Shown here: in pieces, positions 25,686 through 34,710 of the stretch | Position numbering within the stretch: the first letter of the stretch is position 1 | Layout of the letters: each line of letters starts with the position of its first letter | DNA from: Phytohabitans sp037414955 | Lineage (GTDB): Bacteria > Actinomycetota > Actinomycetes > Mycobacteriales > Micromonosporaceae | NCBI GenBank assembly: GCA_037414955.1 | Contig: JBBEWH010000086.1 | Location: forward strand, 62,001-126,000 | Reading direction: 5' to 3' | Length of the DNA: 64,000 nt | Position numbers and translations under genes: made by a program | Notes under the pieces: generated by a model | Told to the model about the DNA's origin: nothing | Seen by the model: the letters and a program-made list of their open reading frames with translations, nothing else | The model's database searches: none

Positions 25686-25856
25686 ATGGGCAGACACGAA
25701 GCCCCCGAGCCCCGCACCCCGCTACCGCGCCGGCTCGCCCGGCACGCCCTGCACCCGGCCGCCCACATCATCGCCCTCGTCGGCCTGCACATCGCCGCGC
25801 TCACCGTCCTCGGCGTCGCCGAGAAGCTATCGCTGCTGACCGGCCTGCTGCACTGA
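25686..25856 (+). CDS. 56-residue small membrane protein
   Basis: A very short gene read directly from the sequence: MGRHEAPEPRTPLPRRLARH, then ALHPAAHIIALVGLHIAALT and a short tail ending LLTGLLH. It has one membrane helix (residues ~24-45) after a basic, Pro-rich N-terminus. GAAAGGA precedes the ATG. It is followed by a hairpin and the next gene. Coding composition and context support it; function is unknown. Confidence 0.5.
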   Translation: MGRHEAPEPRTPLPRRLARHALHPAAHIIALVGLHIAALTVLGVAEKLSLLTGLLH

Positions 25857-25917
25857 CCCCTTAACCCTCCACTGTGGCCGTTGCCCGGCCCACGATCGCG
25901 CCGCCCGCAGGCGGCGG

Positions 25918-25950
25918 CCCCGGGCGCGGCCTCACCGGTCGCGCCCGGGG
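25918..25950 (+). terminator. GC-rich hairpin with CCCCGGGCGCG arm
   Basis: An 11-bp perfect stem (25918-25928 with 25940-25950) closes an 11-nt loop between the 56-residue protein and the gene at 25979. No T-tract. Confidence 0.5.
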
Positions 25951-25978
25951 CGTCCCCTCAAAGCCCGAGGAGCCCATC

Positions 25979-26515
25979 ATGACGATGCTCGACCTGCGTC
26001 ACCTCGACGACATTGCCCTGCTGACCACCACCACCCGCCACGCCGGCCGCGAGCTTGCCCACGCCACCGGCCAGCCTGATCTCACCCTGCGACGCGCCTA
26101 CGCCGTGTCCGGACCCCGGTGGGTGATCGGCCACCCCACCGGCGCCCGCAGCCACGACACCGTCCACTGGCTGCTGCTGGCCGACCCGGAACACACCATC
26201 ACCGTGCCCGTGCCGGTCACCCGTATCACCGAGCCGCGGACCGCACCGCTGCCGTGGGACGACTGGCGCGAACGGCACCGGCTCTGCCGCACCTGCGACT
26301 GGCACTGGGAGCCCAGCCACCGGCAGCTGCTACCCGAGGCCTGGCAGCGCCGCACCGAGGCCCTCCTGCCGATGGCCCGCGACGGCGACCAGTTCATCCG
26401 CGCGGTCCGGGACAACCTGGACACCGCCCTGCGCCTGCACGCCGCCGGCCGGGTTCACGAGGCCGCCTACTGGCTCCGTGTCGCCGAACACGCCGCCGGC
26501 CACGGCGACCGGTGA
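25979..26515 (+). CDS. Hypothetical protein with CxxC motif
   Basis: A 178-residue soluble protein. The middle holds LCRTCDWHWEP, a CxxC followed by aromatic and His residues that could bind metal. The N-terminal half is strand-rich (AYAVSGPRWVIGHPTGARSH, then VHWLLLADPEHTITVPV). The C-terminal 60 residues are helical. GAGGAG precedes the ATG. The stop is followed within 13 bp by the next start, so the genes are probably co-transcribed. No family recognised. Confidence 0.55.
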   Translation: MTMLDLRHLDDIALLTTTTRHAGRELAHATGQPDLTLRRAYAVSGPRWVIGHPTGARSHDTVHWLLLADPEHTITVPVPVTRITEPRTAPLPWDDWRERHRLCRTCDWHWEPSHRQLLPEAWQRRTEALLPMARDGDQFIRAVRDNLDTALRLHAAGRVHEAAYWLRVAEHAAGHGDR

Positions 26516-26527
26516 GGCGTGACTGTC

Positions 26528-26837
26528 ATGCGGGAGAACCTCACCGACGCGCTGCGCAGCATCCGCCACCTGCGCGACACCCGGGCCGGCAGGCTGTCCG
26601 GGGTCGCCCTGCGCCACTACGACCCGACGTACACCCGGCTGCCGGGCGAGCTTCCCGACCAGGTGGCCACACTGGTACCGGCGCGCGGCCGCAGCCAGGT
26701 CAGCGCCGACACCCCCGAGTACCTGGTGTTCTCCGACCGGGCCTTGGTGGCGTGGCTGACCCGTGCACGGCCACCCTCGCCACGTCGCCGACGCTGCCCT
26801 GACCAGAGCACAGGCCAGGCACCAGCGCCTGGCCATG
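26528..26837 (+). pseudogene. Hypothetical protein, probably frameshifted near 26765
   Basis: The frame from the ATG at 26528 is coding-like for ~78 residues (RENLTDALRSIRHLRDTRAG, later DTPEYLVFSDRALVAWLTR). It then becomes Arg/Pro-rich and runs to a stop at 27115. From 26763 a second frame continues the theme with VHGHPRHVADAALTRAQARH. Short actinobacterial phage and plasmid proteins end in a similar way, which suggests one original gene with an indel near 26765. Because the second frame runs on without a stop into the ArdA-like gene, where this gene originally ended is unclear. Confidence 0.4.
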
Positions 26838-27482
26838 GACGCGCTCGGCGACCTGGAGCGGTACACGTTGCGCGAGCTCGCCGACCTGCGCGAGGCCCGC
26901 GCCGGCAGTCGCGCCAACGCCATCGCCGAGTACGAGCTCGACGCCGGGTCCGCGTTGCGCGTCGCCGCCATGGCCGACCCGACCCGCACCGCCTGGACCA
27001 CCATCGGCGCCGACCCGAGCGACGCGGCCGCACGCCTCGCCGCCGCGGTCGCCCCGCTCGGCGACGGCCCTGCGCTGGTGATATCGGCCCGCGGCTACGG
27101 CCGCTACGGCCGTGACGCCCACCGGCTCCGCGTCGACGCGCTGGCCGCCATGCACGCGATCGCCGACCGGCACGGCGTCACGGTGGGCGTCGCCGGCGAC
27201 TGGCTCGCCGCCGAAGGCGCCACCGGCACCGACATCGACCCGGTGGACCTTCCCGCCCGGTTCGCCGGCGCCTACCTCGGCCACCTCGACAGCCGCCACG
27301 CCTACGCCACCCACTACATGAACCAGCAGAGGTGGACCGAAGGCCTGCGCCGGCTCGGCTTTCCCGAGCGGTACCTCGACGTCCGGCAGCTGGAACACGA
27401 GCTGTTCACCCAGCAGGTACGCGACATCCCTGCCGACCTCGCCGGCAGCCGCATCGCCGTGTTCCGCCGCGTCGAGCCCTGA
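26763..27482 (+). CDS. Possible ArdA-like antirestriction protein
   Basis: A 239-residue acidic protein. Its C-terminal 80 residues resemble the end of ArdA DNA-mimic antirestriction proteins: RFAGAYLGHLDSRHAYATHY, then RYLDVRQLEHELFTQQVRDI and SRIAVFRRV. The N-terminal part does not show the usual ArdA opening and instead is helical with an alpha/beta stretch (GDGPALVISARGYGRYGRDA). The start is uncertain: GTG at 26763, or ATG at 26835 if the first residues belong to the frameshifted gene. Antirestriction fits a mobile element, but the assignment rests on the C-terminus only. Confidence 0.4.
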   Translation: MHGHPRHVADAALTRAQARHQRLAMDALGDLERYTLRELADLREARAGSRANAIAEYELDAGSALRVAAMADPTRTAWTTIGADPSDAAARLAAAVAPLGDGPALVISARGYGRYGRDAHRLRVDALAAMHAIADRHGVTVGVAGDWLAAEGATGTDIDPVDLPARFAGAYLGHLDSRHAYATHYMNQQRWTEGLRRLGFPERYLDVRQLEHELFTQQVRDIPADLAGSRIAVFRRVEP

Positions 27483-28329
27483 GGCGCGTACACACGACGA
27501 CCGCGACGGGCCGGCATCACCTCCCCGTGGCCGCGCATGGTCCCCGGCGGCACTATCGGCCATCTCGTGATCCGGCCGCGCCCGACGGGCGCGGCCGGTA
27601 GCCATCCATCGATGAAGGGCACGACCAGCTTGCACCGGTCGCCCTGAGGACCGAACGCGCCCTCCATGGCCGGCCCCAGATCACCGTCAAGGAGCTGCCG
27701 GGTCTATGTGCCGATGACGCTCTATATTTTTGTCCAGGTCCATCCCTTTTGTTCCGCTATGGTTCATCTATGTCAACCGCGGCCGACACCTTTCGGAGCC
27801 ACCGAACCCGGATGTGCCACCTGCGTCATGCCGGTCGGTATCCGACGCGCGATCCGTATCTGCAACCGATGCGACACCGGCCCATTTAGCGTTTTGTGGG
27901 TGCGTCGCATGGTCGTGTCGATACGCTGCATGGGTGGCCGGACAATGTTGATGGCGATCACCGACCCCTACATCAGCCTGCGGGATGCGGCACGGCGGCG
28001 TCCTGGTCGCGGGGAATGCCAGAGACGAATTTGATTGGGAAGTGGCCTCGGCGCAGCCGGACGTGCTGGAGGCAAAGCTGGCCACCGAACTGGTCGGCAT
28101 CGGCGTCAAGTGCGATAAGGCGGTGCTGGCAGCCGCGCAGACGCTGCTGAAGCTCGTCGACCGGGCTGGGGCAGACCGTGGGCAGGTCATGACCTGCGCC
28201 AGGCCAAGGCGTTCAGATTATCGGCCTTGGGCGGCGGTGTTAGAACAACTCCTATACGAGTCGAAAGCCGGTTGATCTGCCGGGCCAGATGGTGCCGCCC
28301 AAGGCAGCTCCTCAAATAGGGGGATCCCC
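27483..28329. other. Decayed stretch with one possible small gene
   Basis: About 850 bases follow the end of the accessory module. A hairpin lies at 27572-27598. Near 27985-28275 a plus-strand frame of 96 residues looks partly coding (LVAGNARDEFDWEVASAQPD, then VLEAKLATELVGIGVKCDKA), possibly the tail of a lost gene. The rest shows nothing I can support. GGGGGATC just before 28330 may serve the next gene. Confidence 0.35.
27572..27598 (+). terminator. Hairpin closing the accessory module
   Basis: A 12-bp perfect stem (27572-27583 with 27587-27598) closes a 3-nt GAC loop, about 90 nt after the ArdA-like gene. No T-tract, but it is the strongest hairpin in this stretch. Confidence 0.55.
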
Positions 28330-30432
28330 GTGACATTCGTGCGGATCATGACGTTCAACGTGCAGCTGCTGCCGGTAATCCCGGTGGTTGCGCCGAACCC
28401 AGGGGACGAAGCGCAGGAGCGTGCTGCCGCTGTCGGATCGGCGATCGCTGGGCTGCCCACTCACGAACGGCCGCACCTGATCGCCTTCAACGAAGTGTTC
28501 AACGAAGACGGGCGAGATGAGCTGCTCAAGCACCTCAAACCGATCTACCCGCACATCATCGACAAGCTGGACGACTGTTTCGCCGGTCAGGACAGTGGCC
28601 TGCTTCTCGCCAGCCGGTTGCCGTTCAACGACCTGCCCACGTCACTGGGGCCTTCGCACAGCGGCAAGGCGCTGTTCTTCTCATACCCAACACTGACCGA
28701 CTTCTTCCCCGAACTGGACCTGCACAGCCTCGGCGTCTGGGAGGCGAACATCGATGCCCTCGCCTGCAAAGGCGTCGGGGTGGTGCAGCTTGCCAGCCCG
28801 TTCGGCGACCTGACCATCGCGTTCAGCCACCTGCAGGCCTTCTACGACTTCGAAACCCAGTACGCCGAGCTGCGCAAACAGCAGTTCGACGACATAGGCA
28901 AGACCATCAGCCGCCTGCTAGGCCCGCCCGGCAGTGCCGCGTGGGACCAACTGGTAGTGATCGGTGACTTCAACGTGCGCGGGGATCCCGGGGCAGCCGG
29001 GTCGGAGTGGAGCGACATTTTCGCGACCGGATCCGGCGTGTTCGGGACGAGCTTGGTCGACGGGTGGCGGACCTTCAACCGCCCGCCGCAGACGCTAGTT
29101 GAGGTGGATCCCGGCTTTACGTCAAACAACCTGGAAGCTGGGGAGAACGGCAAACTCCCGCCCGGGCTGCTGCTGCGCCTGGACTACCAATGCTTTCCCA
29201 GCGGCGCGGTGGAGCGGCAGGTCGTGCCGCAGCACATGCGCACCCGATTTCGGGCGCTGAGCGACCACTGGTCGCTCGAGGCCGACGTTCACCTGCGCAC
29301 ACCGCGCTGCACCCCGTCCGACGCCGTGCGCTACTTCAACCTTGCCGCTCTGTCGTCCGGACTGCGAGTCGCCGACCTCGACATTCAACGTGTCGGTAGC
29401 TACCAGTGGCTCTACGTCGACAGGCCGGGGACCTACACGATTTTCGGCACACAAGGGCTCGCAATTGCACTGTTTGCCGAGACGGACATGTCGCGGCAGT
29501 GGAAGCCCTACGCCACCGCGCACGTGGCAGGACTAGGCGTCGCCACCTTGGAAACGGAGGTGCTTCGCCGCGGCGAGATGCTGAAGCCAGAGGGTCTTCA
29601 GGTCGACGTGCCGACGCCGTTCTTCGTCCGGATGCGCGGTGGTCAGGTAAACACCAACTACACCGGGCCTTGCCAAGTCGGGGTGTACCGGCACACTGGT
29701 GAAACGCGGGAGACCGCGATCTTCTTGCGTCCGTGGGAGGCACCCAAGGATCCCCTCCTGCCGGCCGGACAGAGCAATGGCCTGTTCGACGACCTCTGGT
29801 TCCGCGTACAGCTCGACAAGGCTTTGAGTGGCGAGCCGCACACGTCGTCCTTCTTCATCAACAACAACACCCTGAACCCAGCGATCCTGAAGGCCTTCGA
29901 CCAGGACATGAATCCGCTAGGAGCTGACGGCGGCGCGCAGCCCGCGCTCAGCGTTATCCACATCTCACCTGGCCCGAACACCTGTTACCTCCTGCTCAAG
30001 CGAGCCAGCGTGACCGACACAGACTTCCGGGCTGGGTGGCGGTCCGGGATCACCTATCTGCGAAGTGTCGCCAACGTCCGACCCATGGTGCTGCGCTGCA
30101 TAGACGAGACCGGGCCAGATGGGTTCGGCGATGACGAGATCACGTTGAAGCTGATGGCCGACAACCTCACTCCGCAGTTCTTCGAAACCTCGTGGCTGAC
30201 CGCAGATACTGGCGAGATGCTTAAACTTGAGGGACAGGCGCCGGAGGTCGCGTTCGTGTCTCGGATCCAAGTGCGGGTCAAGGAGTCAGACTTCATCCAG
30301 GGCCCCGAGGGGACGACCACCATCTCGGCACTGGGCCCCGGCGACCCGGTCGTCAAGCCAGTCGTGCAGAGCTTCAAGGTCGAGTCTGGCCGCTACCAGT
30401 TCGAAGCAACCCTGACCCGCTCCCCGCAATAG
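28330..30432 (+). CDS. EEP-fold phosphodiesterase (sphingomyelinase/nuclease-like) with large C-terminal extension
   Basis: A 700-residue protein. Residues 1-320 form an endonuclease/exonuclease/phosphatase domain: RIMTFNVQLLP (metal-site N10), LIAFNEVFNEDG (E55), VVIGDFNVRGD, and ALSDHWSLEADV with the catalytic His. This arrangement is seen in bacterial sphingomyelinases and related nucleases. Residues ~330-700 are beta-rich: a region like YVDRPGTYTIFGTQ, and near residue 590 the motif CIDETGPDGFGDDEITLKLM, an Asp-rich DE-type motif found in large actinobacterial proteins. There is no signal peptide, so export, if any, is by another route. The GTG at 28330 follows a G-rich tract. Lipid versus nucleic-acid substrate cannot be told. 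Confidence 0.75.
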   Translation: MTFVRIMTFNVQLLPVIPVVAPNPGDEAQERAAAVGSAIAGLPTHERPHLIAFNEVFNEDGRDELLKHLKPIYPHIIDKLDDCFAGQDSGLLLASRLPFNDLPTSLGPSHSGKALFFSYPTLTDFFPELDLHSLGVWEANIDALACKGVGVVQLASPFGDLTIAFSHLQAFYDFETQYAELRKQQFDDIGKTISRLLGPPGSAAWDQLVVIGDFNVRGDPGAAGSEWSDIFATGSGVFGTSLVDGWRTFNRPPQTLVEVDPGFTSNNLEAGENGKLPPGLLLRLDYQCFPSGAVERQVVPQHMRTRFRALSDHWSLEADVHLRTPRCTPSDAVRYFNLAALSSGLRVADLDIQRVGSYQWLYVDRPGTYTIFGTQGLAIALFAETDMSRQWKPYATAHVAGLGVATLETEVLRRGEMLKPEGLQVDVPTPFFVRMRGGQVNTNYTGPCQVGVYRHTGETRETAIFLRPWEAPKDPLLPAGQSNGLFDDLWFRVQLDKALSGEPHTSSFFINNNTLNPAILKAFDQDMNPLGADGGAQPALSVIHISPGPNTCYLLLKRASVTDTDFRAGWRSGITYLRSVANVRPMVLRCIDETGPDGFGDDEITLKLMADNLTPQFFETSWLTADTGEMLKLEGQAPEVAFVSRIQVRVKESDFIQGPEGTTTISALGPGDPVVKPVVQSFKVESGRYQFEATLTRSPQ

Positions 30433-30650
30433 CCACGGCGGCGGGCCGCTGGCTTCATCAACCCTGGGCCGCGCCGCGACCTCGGCCGGTGCCGCAAACG
30501 TAGGCCGACCGCTGGCAATCCCCGCGCGTGCTGGCCGACACTCGGACCCAGTTGAGCATGTCGTTCTTGATCACGTAACGCGGTTCGCACTGGGGACGAA
30601 GAGGCCACACGGGCTCCCAGCCGGTCTTGATCGGGCCCTGGGCGGTGGTG

Positions 30651-30912
30651 TTAGGCGAGTGATCGGTTCGCGTCGCGGGCGTGGTAGCGGTTCGCGGCGG
30701 CGATGTTGGTGACGCCGGCGGTGCGGGCGTGCGCCGATGGCGGCGTTGCGCAGTGCGGCCATGACTTGTGGTCCGGTGCCGGTGCGGATCTGGGATCGGT
30801 CTTCGTCGTAGGTGACGTCGCGGACCCAGTGGACCTTGTTCTCGATGGACCAGTGACCGCGGATCCAGGTCGCGAGTTGCACCGGTCGGCCCTTGCCACG
30901 TCTCCCCTCCAT
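30651..30912 (-). pseudogene. ISAs1-family transposase C-terminal relic
   Basis: Minus-strand sequence matches the end of ISAs1-type (H-repeat-like) transposases: RPVQLATWIRGHWSIENKVH, then WVRDVTYDEDRSQIRTGTGP and QVMAALRNAAIG. The frame then shifts, and the family end continues in another frame as GVTNIAAANRYHARDANRSL before the stop at 30651. The N-terminal three quarters are missing. It is a decayed insertion-sequence fragment between two large effector-like genes and marks past rearrangement. No terminal repeats were found. Confidence 0.75.
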
Positions 30913-31175
30913 GACCGATGCCGAGGTGACCAGCGATTATCGGCGAGGAGGACGGGCCACCTTGGACCGACCACAGCGGCCCGCGCGTCGGGCCACCGAC
31001 GCAGATCGGTTGACATCGACGCTCGTGATAGGCCATGGTTACGCACTGACCGTCAGTTGCGGTCTCGTCACGGGGGGTGGGCGCGTGGGCGCCCACAGGA
31101 GACGACTGTGCATGGTTGGCTGCAAGGCTCCCGTGGCGCGCGAGGTTCACGTTCGCGTACGGGAGGGCCACGAGA

Positions 31176-33611
31176 GTGAGACGTTTACTGGCAGCCGTGA
31201 TGGTGGCCACGACGCTCCTGGCGATGTCGCCGGGACGGGCCGGGGCAGCGCCGCCCGCCGACCCGCCCTTGGTGGGACCGGGTGAGCGGCTTGTGCTGTC
31301 GATGACGAAGACCCAGGATGTGACGCCACCGGGGAACGCCGCGCGGCAGGCGGCCGAGGAGGACGACAGCAACCTGACCCTGCGGAGGTTGTTCTACAAA
31401 GAGCAGGACGTCGACTTCGGAGAGCCGGCCGGGGCGAGCTCGGCTGTGGCTGCCGCTCCGATCAGTGTGGTGGACTGCGCGGCGGACCCGTATGCCGATA
31501 CGACCGGCGGGTTCGTCATCGATCACTACAACTGGTGCTACACCGTCGGGTACAGCGTCGAGCTCCAGGTGTGTCAGATCAACATCCTGGGTCTGTGCCT
31601 CAAGGACCGCGAGATCGGCACGGCGTCGTGGCGGATGAGCGTCAAGGGCGACGGTTGGGACGCCGACATGCCCGAGGCCCGGCCGGGCATGAGCCAGATC
31701 GGCTTCATCGCCATGATCCATGACATCGAGGTCTCCAATCCGTTGCTGGAGGCGATGGCGCTGCAACTGGACCTCACCTGCGACCCGGAGGGCACGGCGC
31801 TGTGCCAGGCGCTGCCCGGCGAGACGCAGACGAACCGGACCGTCGCGGAATGGCGCGGCGACAGCGGCACCTACTTCCGTTACCTGGTCGACCCGGATTT
31901 CGGCGCCGTGGGCCGCGACAAGCTGTCCTGGTTCGACTTCGACATCAAGACCACGACGTCGTACCCGTCCGCGAACTCGCTGAATGACACCGTGCGCGGC
32001 AACAGCTTCCGGTGCGACTCCGCGGTCTACCTCAAGGGTGAGCGGGGTTGCGTCTTCGACAACGTCGTCGAGATTCTCACGTACTCCATGGATTCCAGGA
32101 CGAAGTACCGCAAGGCCGCCCTGCACATGTGGGAGGCCTACAACCAGCCGGCCAAGACCAAGCCGGACCTGCCGGGCAAGAACGTCCCCGGCAACGCACT
32201 TGCCCCGCAGCGCCGGGCGCTGACGCGACTGTTCGAGCCGTACGACTCGGCGATCGCCCGGGACAACAACGCCGAAGCCGTGCGGACGTGTAAGCAATGG
32301 TGGGGTGACGACTACTCCCAAGGCGGACAGTTCGAGTGTGACGAGTTCCCGTTCAAGACCACCTACCAGGGGGCGTCACTGGCGAACGGCCATTATTCCG
32401 CCCGCGTGATCGACGCGACCGACAACGGTTCCTCCGGCGGTGTCTGGAGCAACTGGTCCTGGAAGCAGCGGGTCCTGCACGAGGACAGCTTCTACATCAA
32501 CCTCAAACTGGACGACGGCGGCGCGGGCGGCGGTACGCCGTTGCCCGACGGAGGACCAGCGGTCAGCGCCGGCCCGGACGTGACCGGGTACGAAGGCAGC
32601 CCGATCGCACTGCGCGGCGCGGTCCACGACCGGGAGGCTGCCGCCAGCGCCCACTGGTCGTACCGCATCGTGTCCGGATCGCCTGGGATGAGTTGCCAGT
32701 TCCGCGACGCCGACGCTGTGGTCACACGCATCGTCTGCAGCAACGAGGGCGTCGTCGAGGTGACTCTCACCGCCGACGATGGCGTCAACGCCAGTGCCTC
32801 TGACAGCGCCACGGTAACGGTGATCAACGCACCACCCAAGATTGAGATCACCAGCCCCGACCCGTGGCAGGTGTTCAAGGCCGGCACCAGCGTGCCGCTC
32901 CGCGCGCCGTTCACCGACCCCGGCAGCCAGGACACCCACTCCTGCACCGTCACATGGGACGACGGCAACCCGGCGGACAGCTACCCGGCCACGTCCCACA
33001 CGTGCGACCGCGACCACACCTTCCCGCACGCCGGCATGTACACCCTGACCGTCAAGGTCACCGACGACGCTGGCGCCTCGGACGAGGCGACGACAATGGT
33101 CGTCGTCTACGATCCGAACGCCGGGTTCGACAACGCCGACGGTTCCTTCGCCTCACCGCAGGGAGCCTGGCGCGCCCAGCCGGCCACGACCGGCGTCATG
33201 AACTTCCACCTGACCGCCAGGTATTACGGCCCGGACAAACCCACCGGCACCGCGCGGGCATACCTGGCCAACACCACCCTGCGGCTCGACGCTGTGGAAA
33301 ACGGCCTGGAGTGGCTGGTCGTCACGCCCGACGGGAAGGTCGCGGCCAAGGGAATCGGCACCATCAACGGCCAGAGCGGATATGGCTTCGTCTACTACGG
33401 CTACGACGGTTGCAGCACGGGGCCGGTGGTCGCCTGCCAGCCCGGGCCGGACAAGTTCCGGATGGTCCTGTGGCCGCTATCCAGCGGCCCTGTTCCGGGC
33501 AACGAAACGCTTTACGACAACCGCGCCGGTGCCGGCTACGACGTCGACGTGACCAACCCGCAACAGCTCGGCACCGGTGCCGTGACGATTCACCCACCCA
33601 CCATCGACTGA
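31176..33611 (+). CDS. Secreted NucA/NucB-type nuclease with PKD domains
   Basis: An 811-residue exported protein. The signal peptide is clear (VRRLLAAVMVATTLLAMSPG, cleavage likely after the following AGAA). Residues ~25-360 are a family-specific region with many Cys. Around 388-401 is CDEFPFKTTYQGAS, the signature of DNase NucA/NucB domains, followed by NGHYSARVIDATDNGSSGG. Two PKD-like beta domains lie at about 464-550 and 553-640, and a C-terminal beta domain ends the protein. I chose the GTG at 31176: GGAGG is upstream and the signal peptide starts right there. The likely role is extracellular DNA cleavage, for nutrition, DNA release or competition. A hairpin terminates it at 33624. Confidence 0.72.
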   Translation: MRRLLAAVMVATTLLAMSPGRAGAAPPADPPLVGPGERLVLSMTKTQDVTPPGNAARQAAEEDDSNLTLRRLFYKEQDVDFGEPAGASSAVAAAPISVVDCAADPYADTTGGFVIDHYNWCYTVGYSVELQVCQINILGLCLKDREIGTASWRMSVKGDGWDADMPEARPGMSQIGFIAMIHDIEVSNPLLEAMALQLDLTCDPEGTALCQALPGETQTNRTVAEWRGDSGTYFRYLVDPDFGAVGRDKLSWFDFDIKTTTSYPSANSLNDTVRGNSFRCDSAVYLKGERGCVFDNVVEILTYSMDSRTKYRKAALHMWEAYNQPAKTKPDLPGKNVPGNALAPQRRALTRLFEPYDSAIARDNNAEAVRTCKQWWGDDYSQGGQFECDEFPFKTTYQGASLANGHYSARVIDATDNGSSGGVWSNWSWKQRVLHEDSFYINLKLDDGGAGGGTPLPDGGPAVSAGPDVTGYEGSPIALRGAVHDREAAASAHWSYRIVSGSPGMSCQFRDADAVVTRIVCSNEGVVEVTLTADDGVNASASDSATVTVINAPPKIEITSPDPWQVFKAGTSVPLRAPFTDPGSQDTHSCTVTWDDGNPADSYPATSHTCDRDHTFPHAGMYTLTVKVTDDAGASDEATTMVVVYDPNAGFDNADGSFASPQGAWRAQPATTGVMNFHLTARYYGPDKPTGTARAYLANTTLRLDAVENGLEWLVVTPDGKVAAKGIGTINGQSGYGFVYYGYDGCSTGPVVACQPGPDKFRMVLWPLSSGPVPGNETLYDNRAGAGYDVDVTNPQQLGTGAVTIHPPTID

Positions 33612-33623
33612 CAGCGGCTTGCA

Positions 33624-33672
33624 CGGCATGGTCCCGGCGCGGTGGCATACTAACCGCGCCGGGACCATGCCG
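33624..33672. terminator. 20-bp stem hairpin, strong terminator
   Basis: A 20-bp perfect stem (33624-33643 with 33653-33672) closes a 9-nt loop, starting 13 nt after the nuclease stop. It is symmetric and could act in both directions. The next gene's ribosome site follows at 33706. Confidence 0.75.
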
Positions 33673-33717
33673 GTCCACCGCACCTGTCCTGTCGCCGCGA
33701 AGCCGAAAGGTCAGACG

Positions 33718-34185
33718 TTGACACCGCCGACAGCGCGATACCGGGTAAGCCCGTGGGTCGACTACCGCATGTTCGTGCTGCGGGACCCGCGCAGCCATCC
33801 CACGCCGTTGGAGGAAGGCACCCCCAGCGCAGATTCGATCCTCATGCCGGCAACGCACGGCGTGGTACTGCACTCCGGCGGGAATCTGTTCCACCCCCAC
33901 GTCGACATCGAGATCTGGAGCCACGAACCGCCGGCCGCCGAGGGCGAGTGGGACGAGATCGACGAGGCGTCCTTCACGACGACCAGCGGCACAATCCGCA
34001 TCGAGTCGCTGTCCGGCCAACCCGAACCTACGTTCGCCCTGGAACGCCCCGGACCCGTGCGGCTTCGGGCCCACACCAAGGGTCGAGGCGAAGCCATGGA
34101 ACGCCTCTCCATGGAGACCTCCTACGAGGGGGTTGAGGAGTGGCTCCTTCAGGTGTGGCCCGACCAGAACGCCAACGGGGTATGA
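33718..34185 (+). CDS. Hypothetical protein
   Basis: A 155-residue protein, strand-rich and acidic (VDYRMFVLRDPRSHPTPLEE, then WDEIDEASFTTTSGTIRIES), ending SYEGVEEWLLQVWPDQNANG. No membrane segment or signal peptide. The TTG at 33718 is chosen because AAAGG lies 7 nt upstream; an ATG at 33667 in frame lies inside the hairpin and is less likely. I do not recognise a family. Its position right after a secreted nuclease raises the idea of an immunity partner, but the strong hairpin between them argues for separate transcription. Confidence 0.55.
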   Translation: MTPPTARYRVSPWVDYRMFVLRDPRSHPTPLEEGTPSADSILMPATHGVVLHSGGNLFHPHVDIEIWSHEPPAAEGEWDEIDEASFTTTSGTIRIESLSGQPEPTFALERPGPVRLRAHTKGRGEAMERLSMETSYEGVEEWLLQVWPDQNANGV

Positions 34186-34710
34186 CGTAGGGCTCCCAGC
34201 GACCTAGCACCTCCTCGATGTGAGCCCTTCCCTGCGGCGAAACCTGCTTGGAACCGGTTCGAGGAGCAGCGCCGCTAGGGATTTGGCTCGGCAATCTCGC
34301 AGCAGGCGGGGCCGCCAGCGACAGTAGGCTCGACATGCTTCAGCCGCGTTCGTGGGACGGACCGTCGTCTGTGTACGGGCGGCGTGCGATAGCGTGGCCC
34401 TCTCCGCCAACAACCCTCTTTGCCTGACGGCATCCTTTGGCCCATTTCTGGCACCAGTCGCACCGTGCCGCCGTCCCACCATTGGCCAGCGTGCGGTGAT
34501 TGGGGTGCACCACCCACCGACATAGGCATCCAACCTAGCGGAGCACGAGGTGCGAACCGCCATTGACATAGGGCCCAAGATTGATCGCAATTTGCCTTGA
34601 AACCGATTTCCGAGGGGTGTAGACCCTCTTTAGGCGATGCGCGTAAGCAACCGGGTCGCTCACGCCGTCGTTATTCGCTATGGTCGAAATACGACTATGT
34701 GGGAGGCGTA
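34186..34710. other. Gene-poor stretch before a regulator
   Basis: About 525 bases with no gene I can support. The right end carries the regulator's ribosome site (GGGAGG at about 34701-34706). The 50 bases around that start closely match those around the start of the paralogous regulator at 47823, so its promoter may be in the last 100 bases here. Confidence 0.4.

Noticed and set aside
30433..30650. Possible continuation of the ISAs1 relic
   Set aside because: The family similarity stops at the frame end near 30651; the bases beyond show no transposase motifs or inverted repeat.
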